Of a stretch of DNA of 64,000 nt, positions 58,299 to 64,000 are shown in pieces. Made by a program: the position numbers and the translations under genes. The DNA is from JAVBME01 sp031552765 (lineage in GTDB: Bacteria; Bacillota; Negativicutes; Acidaminococcales; JAISLQ01): assembly GCA_031552765.1 (NCBI GenBank), contig JAVBME010000010.1, forward strand, positions 1-64,000. The letters run 5' to 3'. How positions within the stretch are numbered: position 1 is the first letter of the stretch; the number at the start of each line of letters is the position of its first letter. The notes under the pieces are model-generated. The model made no database searches. It saw only the letters and a program-made list of their open reading frames with translations, and was not told where the DNA came from.

Positions 58299-60050
58299 TT
58301 ACCCTTTTATTATCCGCGGGAGTATCATCTGGTGCACCGGCGTTATGCATTTTGGATTTTGGTAGCAGCCATAGGTGAAGGCTTCACAGTAATTTCTTAA
58401 ATTAGCCAGTTCCACTACTTCGTCTATCATCCCTGTTTTTGCGCAAAAAGCCGGACGGGATTTGTCGTAGTAGTCCTCTACCATTTCATTCATTTTGGCC
58501 AGTGTGCCGTCAAGCGGTTTGCCTTCGTCATGCTCTTTGACCAGCCGACGCCCAAAGGCCGCCACCGCCGCTGTCTCACTGTGCATGACGTATATCTCGG
58601 TTATCGGCGTGCCTATACTCATGGCGGTCGTCGTCGACTGCGGCCCGCCCATCAGGTAGTGCGCCGCCGCCGTGCCTTTCCTTAATATGATGCTCATCAT
58701 CGGCATATCGGCTTTTTCTATGGAGTATATAAGCGCCTGTCCCAAGGCCAAAAGTTCCGCCGCTTCCGCGTCGTCGCCCACATCTATGCCCACAGTGTCC
58801 TGCAACCAGATTAGCGGCAGGCTGTCCCGCCCGCACATAGTGACAAATTCGCTCATTTTTATCAGGCCCTGCCGGTAAAGCTTGCCACCCAGCCCAACGC
58901 TGTCTTTGGGGTAATACTCCGGATAGTTAAGGAAAAAACCCTGCCGGTTGCCGACTATCCCGACCGGCAGCCCGCCGACTTTGGCTATGCCGGTAAAAAC
59001 TTCCGGCCCCACATCAGCCTTGTACTCCATAAATTCGCTGCCGTCAGTCAGGCGGGCCAATACCTGCATGGAGTCATATATTTTTTTGTGGTCGGCCTGC
59101 AAAAGATAATACAAATCTTCAGCTGGGTAAAGAGGCGGCCGCTCGTCGGCCACCCGGAAAAAGTCCGGGTGATAGGCCGGCAGCTTTTCCATGTAATCTT
59201 TTATCCCGTCCAGCACGCCTTCTTCCTCTTCATGTACCTCCCGAAAATAGGCAGTCTGGTCAAAATGTGTTTCTACCCGCCCAGGCGGTTTAGCTTTGAG
59301 GTTTTTGGTCGCCTGGATTATTTGCAGGGCGCTTTCGGCGTCAAAACTGCCCGTCGGGTTCATGCCACCGACTATACCGGCTCCGCCCACTGCTATATTG
59401 GCGTCCTTATGGGCGATAAGTATGGTCGGGCTGATGCCGTGATAGCCGCCGCCAGCCGGGTTGGTGGCAAAAATGGCGTTTAGTACCGGTATACCCATCT
59501 GGTTTAAGAGAGCATGCCGGAAGAAAGGCGCGCCGTTACCGCGAGCGTTGGGGAATACTTTTTCCTGTTCGGCCAGTTTGACGCCGCTGCAATTCAAGAG
59601 CCAAACCAAGGGCAGCCGCAGCCGCTTGGCCATATCGGCTACTCTGAGGATGTTTTCCGCCTGGCCGGCTATCCAGGCGCCGGCCAGTACTTTGTTGTCA
59701 AAAGCGATGATGACAGCCCAGCGTCCGCGTATACGACCCAGGCCGTCTATAACGCCTGTACAGCCTTCTTCGTTTTCCACCGGGTCGTACAGCGTGTGCA
59801 ACGGGCGCCAGGTCCCCTCGTCCACCAGGTATTTTATCCGCTCATAACCGGTCATCTGGCCTTTTTCATGTACTTTGGCCGCGCTTATGCCGCTGTTCTT
59901 GACCCGTGCCACTTCTTTTTCTATTATTTTTTCCTGTTCCTTTATGCTGTCGGCGTTAGCCTGGTTGCGTTCGACTAAAAGTTCATCGAGCGGCGAACCG
60001 ATTTGCGTCATTTGCTCAAAATACGGCCTAAGCGGCCTTTGTTTACGCAT
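58299..60050 (-). CDS. gcdA: Glutaconyl-CoA decarboxylase alpha subunit (carboxyltransferase)
   Basis: A 583-residue carboxyltransferase subunit, size and sequence as GcdA of Acidaminococcus (587). It moves carboxyl from glutaconyl-CoA to biotin as the first half of sodium-pumping decarboxylation to crotonyl-CoA in glutamate fermentation. Two crotonase-like halves are seen; conserved stretches are GRWAVIIAFDNKVLAGAWIAGQAENILR, FFRHALLNQMGIPVLNAIFATNPAGGGYHGISPTILIAHKDANIAVGGAGIVGGM in sequence, and LPLIWLQDTVGIDVGDDAEAAELL. ATG 60050 has AAAGGGG upstream. gcdB, C, D are not in the window. It is the last gene of an operon with a carrier, Fe-S proteins and a CoA-transferase. Confidence 0.95.
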   Translation of the reverse strand: MRKQRPLRPYFEQMTQIGSPLDELLVERNQANADSIKEQEKIIEKEVARVKNSGISAAKVHEKGQMTGYERIKYLVDEGTWRPLHTLYDPVENEEGCTGVIDGLGRIRGRWAVIIAFDNKVLAGAWIAGQAENILRVADMAKRLRLPLVWLLNCSGVKLAEQEKVFPNARGNGAPFFRHALLNQMGIPVLNAIFATNPAGGGYHGISPTILIAHKDANIAVGGAGIVGGMNPTGSFDAESALQIIQATKNLKAKPPGRVETHFDQTAYFREVHEEEEGVLDGIKDYMEKLPAYHPDFFRVADERPPLYPAEDLYYLLQADHKKIYDSMQVLARLTDGSEFMEYKADVGPEVFTGIAKVGGLPVGIVGNRQGFFLNYPEYYPKDSVGLGGKLYRQGLIKMSEFVTMCGRDSLPLIWLQDTVGIDVGDDAEAAELLALGQALIYSIEKADMPMMSIILRKGTAAAHYLMGGPQSTTTAMSIGTPITEIYVMHSETAAVAAFGRRLVKEHDEGKPLDGTLAKMNEMVEDYYDKSRPAFCAKTGMIDEVVELANLRNYCEAFTYGCYQNPKCITPVHQMILPRIIKG

Positions 60051-60077
60051 GTATCCATCCCCTTTCAAAATTAATTT

Positions 60078-61484
60078 TTACCAGAGTCCGATCACTTTCC
60101 ACCACACACCGCCTACAGCAACCCATATCAAAGTATTCATGGTACATATTACAAAACCGTGTTTCCACCAGGTTATCTGGTCGACATAACCGGCGCCGAA
60201 AAAGATGGGCGCCGGAGCGCTGCCGTACTGGGTCAGCGTACTGCAAAGATTGGAAGCGAAAGCCAGCGTGAGCGCGGACAGGTAGGCCGGAGCGCCCACC
60301 GACACGGCCACGGCGGCAAAAGCGCCGTACAAAGCGGTAACATGTGCCGACAGGCTGGCAAAACCATAGTGGCAATAAGTATAAAGCACGATCAGCGCGA
60401 TAAGGGCTGTTATCCAGTCCACCCCGACCAGGCTGGTGCTGACAAAAGCGGCAAACCATTTTATAAAGCCCAGTTTTGCCAGAGCGCCGGCCAGGCCGAT
60501 CATGCCGCCCAGCCAGATGAGGGTATCCCAGGCGCCCTTTTCTTCCAGTACATCGTTCCAGGTTATAACTTCAGCCACCAGCATTATAGCGACACCGAAA
60601 AACCCTATATAAGTAGCGTCAAGTTTTGTGAAGGAGGAGCTAGCCCACAGCGCCACGATAGCAATAAAAACAGACAGCATGATTTTTTCCGCTCTTGCCA
60701 TCGGCCCCATATCCGCCAAATGCTTATTGGCAAAATCCCTGGAGCCGGCTATCTCTTTCATTTCCGGCGGATAAGCTTTATACAGGTAATAAGGAACTGC
60801 AACAAGCGAAATCACACCGGGCACCAAAGCCGCGTAAAACCACATCGCCCAGCTTATCTCGATATTCAGCACCTTTTTGGCCAGTTCGGCGATCAACGGA
60901 TTGCTGACCATGGCCGTCATAAACATGGAAGCGGTGACCGAATTGACAAAAATAGTGGACAAGATAAGAAAAGAGCCCAATTTACGCGCCGTTTCTCCTG
61001 GCCGCGAATCCATCGCCTCGCAGATGCCTTTAGCGATAGGGAAGGTTATGCCGCCCGCCCTGGCTGTGACCGAAGGAGTTGCCGGCGCTATAATCAGGTC
61101 GGTGACGGTCAGCACGTAAGCCAGCCTAAGCGAACTGCTGCCGAACGACCTGATCAAAATATAGGCGATACGGTTGCCCAAGCGGGTCTTGATAAAGCCC
61201 TTGGATATCAGAAAAGCGATAAATACCAGCCACACTGTGCTGTTGCCATAAGAGGCGGACAGGATATCGCCCACTTTTACCAGATTGCTGCCCATGCAAA
61301 AAGTAAGCGCCAGCAGGACATTTACCGAGTTGGTAAACGGCTGGGTGATAAAAGCGGCGATAGTGGCGACAAAAACGGCAAACAACTGCCAGGCGGCAGG
61401 GGTAAGCCCTTTGGGCGGCGGAATGAACCAAATAAGCGCGCCCAACAAAACACAAAACAATAACTTGCTGAATTTACCTTTCAT
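60078..61484 (-). CDS. DASS family anion:sodium symporter (CitT-like)
   Basis: A 468-residue membrane protein with 11-13 hydrophobic segments of the divalent anion:Na+ symporter family. Typical motifs are SNT-like NSTVWLVFIAFLISKGFIKT, TPSVTARAGGITFPIAKGI near 137, NSVTASMFMTAMVSNPLIAELA, and near the end FASNLCSTLTQYGSAPAPIFFGAGYV. ATG 61484 with GAGGGG upstream is preferred over GTG 61493. Its place between Fe-S proteins and gcdA suggests import of a di- or tricarboxylate that leads to glutaconyl-CoA (for example glutaconate, citrate or trans-aconitate) using the sodium gradient; substrate is inference. Confidence 0.9.
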   Translation of the reverse strand: MKGKFSKLLFCVLLGALIWFIPPPKGLTPAAWQLFAVFVATIAAFITQPFTNSVNVLLALTFCMGSNLVKVGDILSASYGNSTVWLVFIAFLISKGFIKTRLGNRIAYILIRSFGSSSLRLAYVLTVTDLIIAPATPSVTARAGGITFPIAKGICEAMDSRPGETARKLGSFLILSTIFVNSVTASMFMTAMVSNPLIAELAKKVLNIEISWAMWFYAALVPGVISLVAVPYYLYKAYPPEMKEIAGSRDFANKHLADMGPMARAEKIMLSVFIAIVALWASSSFTKLDATYIGFFGVAIMLVAEVITWNDVLEEKGAWDTLIWLGGMIGLAGALAKLGFIKWFAAFVSTSLVGVDWITALIALIVLYTYCHYGFASLSAHVTALYGAFAAVAVSVGAPAYLSALTLAFASNLCSTLTQYGSAPAPIFFGAGYVDQITWWKHGFVICTMNTLIWVAVGGVWWKVIGLW

Positions 61485-61519
61485 TATTAGCACCCCTCAT
61501 ACTTCATCCACTGCAAATT

Positions 61520-62392
61520 TTATATCACGCCAACTGCTTTTTTCGCTTCTTCTTTCACGCCGACCGGACACTGGGTCAGGCAACGCCCGCACATGGCCGC
61601 TACCCGCTCCATCTGGTTCCAGACGATGTCGGTCGAGGCGATTTTCAGCCATCCCTCGACGTTAGGTATGTCGCGCGGTATATCCGCCTGCAGACGCCCG
61701 GGCGTACCCTTGGCCAGGCCGGTAACGCCACAGCGGCAGACCGGCTTTGTCAGTTTGGCATATTTGAATACTTTGTCTTCTATCCGTACTTCGACGCTCT
61801 CTTCCCTGGGCAGGGCGCCGACCGGACAGATAGCTACGCATTTTCTGCAGCTTTCACCCAGGCATAGCTTTTCTCCCTGGTACAGAGGATCGGGCGGCAG
61901 TTCACAGTCAAGGATTAGCGGCGCCCAGCGCACGCGCGGCCCGGCATCCGGCGTCAAAGCCAGCCCGTTCCAGCCCATATCGGCAAGGCCCGCGCATACT
62001 GCCGCGTGGCGGTTGGATATGACGCCTTCCATCTTGTATTCATCGCGCGGCGTCGAAGCCGGCAGCAGGAAAGTATCCACTCCTTCTTTTTCCAGAAAAC
62101 GCGCCATCTTGCTGGTCATACCGTTGAAAATATCATTGATCAGGTTATAACCAAATATCATATAAGTGAAAATACCGTGCCTGAGGCCTTGGTAAGAGCG
62201 GTTATTGGATTCGATCGCCCCTTGCGGTATTTTCATGCCCATGACCACTACCGATTTGGCGGTCGGCAGAAAATCCGTCGGCCGATGCCCTTCCGGGGCA
62301 TACTGCCAGCGGCTGACCGGCGCTACGCCAAAATAGTCCGCGCCTTCCGCTATCGCCATTTGCCTTAATATTTCTTTCAACTGTGCGCTCAT
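61520..62392 (-). CDS. QueG-like 4Fe-4S protein, copy B
   Basis: A 290-residue soluble Fe-S protein related to epoxyqueuosine reductase: an N-terminal DUF1730-like part (ADYFGVAPVSRW, TAKSVVVMGMKIP, SNRHAAVCAGLADMGWNGLALTPDAGPRVRWAPLI in sequence) and two 4Fe-4S motifs, CLGESCRKCVAICPVGAL near 205-222 and CGRCLTQCPVG near 270. A conserved VCRCGVTGLAKGTPGRLQADIP block, shared with copy A, lies between. ATG 62392 has AAGGGG upstream. Copy A ends six bases before. Two such copies in one fermentation operon argue against tRNA queuosine as the substrate; an electron-transfer or reductase role is possible. Confidence 0.8.
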   Translation of the reverse strand: MSAQLKEILRQMAIAEGADYFGVAPVSRWQYAPEGHRPTDFLPTAKSVVVMGMKIPQGAIESNNRSYQGLRHGIFTYMIFGYNLINDIFNGMTSKMARFLEKEGVDTFLLPASTPRDEYKMEGVISNRHAAVCAGLADMGWNGLALTPDAGPRVRWAPLILDCELPPDPLYQGEKLCLGESCRKCVAICPVGALPREESVEVRIEDKVFKYAKLTKPVCRCGVTGLAKGTPGRLQADIPRDIPNVEGWLKIASTDIVWNQMERVAAMCGRCLTQCPVGVKEEAKKAVGVI

Positions 62393-62397
62393 AACTA

Positions 62398-63246
62398 TCA
62401 CCCCTTTTGGCCGCCGGCCGGGCATTCCACCATACAGCGCTGGCAATAGTTGGCGTGGCTGAACTCCATCCTCTGCCACGGGCTGTCTTTACGGGAAAAA
62501 GCGTTCCACTCCGCCATATCCGCGATGCTTTCCGGCACGTCCGCCTGCATGCGGCCGGGCGTTCCTTTGACCATACCAGCCGTTGCCAGGCGGCACTTTA
62601 CCTTGTCGCGTTTGGCGTAACAACTTTTTTTCTCCTCTATCTCCACCGCTGTAGCTTCGTTTTGCGACAAAGCAGCCGCGGGACAAACTTGTACGCACTT
62701 TTGGCATTTTTCGCCAAAGCAGAGTTTCTCACCTTGATAAAGCGGGTCTGGCGGCAATTCCAAAGCGGAAATAACCGAAACCCAACGGACGCGCGGCCCA
62801 TTGTCCGGCGTCAGCACAAAACCGCTCCAGCCAAATTCGCCCAGGCCAGCGCACACTGCGGCGTAACGGTTGGACATAGCCCCCATTAACAGCGCCTCGT
62901 CCCGCGGCACGCCGGACGGTATCGGGTAACTTACAGCCCCGTGCTGTTTTTCCAGGTACTTGACTATTTTGAAAGCGGCCAGGTCCAATTTGTCATTAAG
63001 TTTGTTGTAGCCGTGCACAGTATAGGAATATATAGCATGCCTTAAATCAGCAAAAGCTTTTTTATGCGCCGCTATCGCGCCGTCCGGTATTTTTACCCCC
63101 AGTACTATCACCGACTTGGCAGCCGGCAAAAGATCTTCAGGCCGGTGGCCGGCCGGCAGGTTAACCAGGCGCGACACCGGCGCGACGCCAAAATAATCCA
63201 TATCCTGTAAAAACGCCAATTCTTTCAGTTGTTCTTTTACTCCCAT
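62398..63246 (-). CDS. QueG-like 4Fe-4S protein, copy A
   Basis: A 282-residue paralogue of the downstream gene, about the same length and order: MDYFGVAPVSRLV, PAAKSVIVLGVKIPDGAI, SNRYAAVCAGLGEFGWSGFVLTPDNGPRVRW, first cluster CFGEKCQKCVQVCPAAAL, the block KCRLATAGMVKGTPGRMQADVP and second cluster CQRCMVECPAG. The shared KGTPGRxQAD element is not something I know from QueG itself. It starts 23 bases after the CoA-transferase ends, so both copies are cotranscribed with it. Duplication with retained cysteines suggests a heterodimer or two-step reduction. Cobalamin binding cannot be judged from sequence. Confidence 0.8.
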   Translation of the reverse strand: MGVKEQLKELAFLQDMDYFGVAPVSRLVNLPAGHRPEDLLPAAKSVIVLGVKIPDGAIAAHKKAFADLRHAIYSYTVHGYNKLNDKLDLAAFKIVKYLEKQHGAVSYPIPSGVPRDEALLMGAMSNRYAAVCAGLGEFGWSGFVLTPDNGPRVRWVSVISALELPPDPLYQGEKLCFGEKCQKCVQVCPAAALSQNEATAVEIEEKKSCYAKRDKVKCRLATAGMVKGTPGRMQADVPESIADMAEWNAFSRKDSPWQRMEFSHANYCQRCMVECPAGGQKG

Positions 63247-63269
63247 TGTCTATCCCCCCAATTTTTTCT

Positions 63270-64000
63270 TTACGGCAGCATGCTCCCCGTTTCTTCCAAC
63301 CGCACCTCAAGCGCGAACGCCTCAGCCAAAATATGCGGCGAGTGCCCGCCCTTAGCGGCGGCCCGCTTGTAATAATCCAGCAAAATATCTTTATATTTCG
63401 GATGGGCGCAATTTTCTATTATGCTCCTGGCCCGCTCCCGCGGCGACAGGCCCCTAAGGTCGGCCACGCCCTGTTCGGTGATAAGCACATGCCAGTCGTG
63501 TTCGGTGTGGTCAGCGTGCGTGACCATCGGCACGATACGGGAGACCTTGTCTTCTTTGGTCGTCGACGTCGTGGTAAACACCGACAGATAAGCGTTGCGG
63601 GCAAAATCCCCTGAGCCGCCGATAGCGTTCATCATACGCGTACCCATCAGATGGGTGGAGTTGACCTGCCCGTAAATATCAACCTCGATAGGCGTATTTA
63701 AGGCGATGACGCCGAGGCGCCTTATCACCTCAATACAATTGCTTATCGCGACCGGCCTGAGGACTATCCTTTCCCGGTAATAGTCCGGCCGCTGGCAGAA
63801 ACGCTCCAGTACGGACGGGTCGGGCGTAAAACAGGTCGCCGAGGCCATTTTTACCTTACCCGCCTCTATCATGTCAAAGGCGGCCGGCTGTAAAAGTTCC
63901 GAGTAAAACTCCAGGTTTTCCAGTGAAGACTTTTTCAGCCCCATGAGGACGGCATTATTGATATTGCCCACACCGGACTGCAACGGCAAAAGATTGGGCG
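63270..64000 (-). CDS. Acetyl-CoA hydrolase/CoA-transferase, N-terminus outside window
   Basis: The C-terminal 243 residues of a type I CoA-transferase of the Cat1/succinate:acetate group. The frame is open to the window edge (PNLLPLQSGVGNINNAVL). The likely catalytic glutamate is in FYSELLQ, and GQVNSTHLMGTRMMNAIGGSGDFARN and VPMVTHADHTEHDWHVLITEQGVADLRGLSPRERA are family blocks. It moves CoA between short carboxylates, such as acetate, succinate, propionate or glutaconate; which pair cannot be told. It is the upstream gene of the visible part of the gcdA operon, where a CoA-transferase would activate the acid imported by the DASS carrier. Confidence 0.88.
   Translation of the reverse strand, partial: PNLLPLQSGVGNINNAVLMGLKKSSLENLEFYSELLQPAAFDMIEAGKVKMASATCFTPDPSVLERFCQRPDYYRERIVLRPVAISNCIEVIRRLGVIALNTPIEVDIYGQVNSTHLMGTRMMNAIGGSGDFARNAYLSVFTTTSTTKEDKVSRIVPMVTHADHTEHDWHVLITEQGVADLRGLSPRERARSIIENCAHPKYKDILLDYYKRAAAKGGHSPHILAEAFALEVRLEETGSMLP

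Noticed and set aside
60159..61463. 434-codon open frame opposite the DASS carrier
   Set aside because: Arg/His/Gln-rich mirror of hydrophobic codons; the carrier gene on the other strand has all family motifs.

Overview
The window comes from an anaerobic, diderm member of the Firmicutes, most likely a Negativicute related to Acidaminococcus or Phascolarctobacterium. The reasons are: a porin with an N-terminal SLH domain (OmpM type), an autotransporter and a second set of secreted proteins, all implying an outer membrane; a Firmicutes-style groESL operon under a perfect CIRCE operator; and a glutaconyl-CoA decarboxylase alpha subunit in an operon with a CoA-transferase and a carboxylate transporter, typical of glutamate/glutaconate fermenters. 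I cannot name the species. I recognised no rRNA, tRNA or CRISPR array.

Layout. 1-0.96 kb: end of an IS with a transposase cut by the window edge. 1.0-4.5 kb: hybrid histidine kinase plus HD-GYP response regulator (c-di-GMP breakdown). 4.5-5.5 kb: ureohydrolase with an altered metal site. 5.5-11.8 kb: a branched-chain amino-acid type ABC transporter (livJHMGF) that continues into an ATC-hydrolase-like protein and a nitroreductase, facing a divergent IclR regulator. 12.8-14.9 kb: autotransporter with a repeated beta-helix passenger. 14.9-24.8 kb: nitrogen/peptide scavenging island with four M20 amidohydrolases, a nitrilase, two carboxylate-type carriers and an RpiR regulator with tandem operators. 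24.8-30.4 kb: small exporter, chemoreceptor, secreted protein, CrcB, YeiH-type carrier, glutaminase. 30.5-33.9 kb: an isolated, very long flagellar hook protein with three 110-residue repeats, a possible coupled small gene, and an XRE regulator with three operator-like dyads. 33.9-36.4 kb: groESL and an AT-rich gap with clustered DnaA-box-like sequences. 36.4-39.0 kb: tsaE-tsaB-rimI-tsaD. 39.1-45.0 kb: alr, then a compact acpS-nnr-MBL-DUF3006-amidase-GerMN operon. 45.1-50.3 kb: MFS carrier, second chemoreceptor, purC, two half-size ChrA proteins. 50.5-58.3 kb: co-oriented set of a propeller/GGDEF sensor, a secreted protein made of six 34-residue repeats, a small helical protein, the SLH porin, and a PTS EIIC-EAL fusion. 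58.3-64 kb: gcdA operon with a DASS carrier, a tandem pair of QueG-like Fe-S proteins and a CoA-transferase.

Two themes stand out. One is nitrogen and carboxylate scavenging: amino-acid uptake, carbamoylases, glutaminase and glutaconyl-CoA decarboxylation fit a fermenter of amino acids. The ATC-hydrolase-like protein plus carbamoylases could form a route from 2-aminothiazoline-4-carboxylate to cysteine (inference). The other is c-di-GMP signalling tied to the envelope: one diguanylate cyclase with a periplasmic sensor and two phosphodiesterase-type proteins. The 50.5-58.3 kb set is my best candidate for an undescribed system, because cyclase and phosphodiesterase bracket an outer-membrane porin and an unknown repeat protein.
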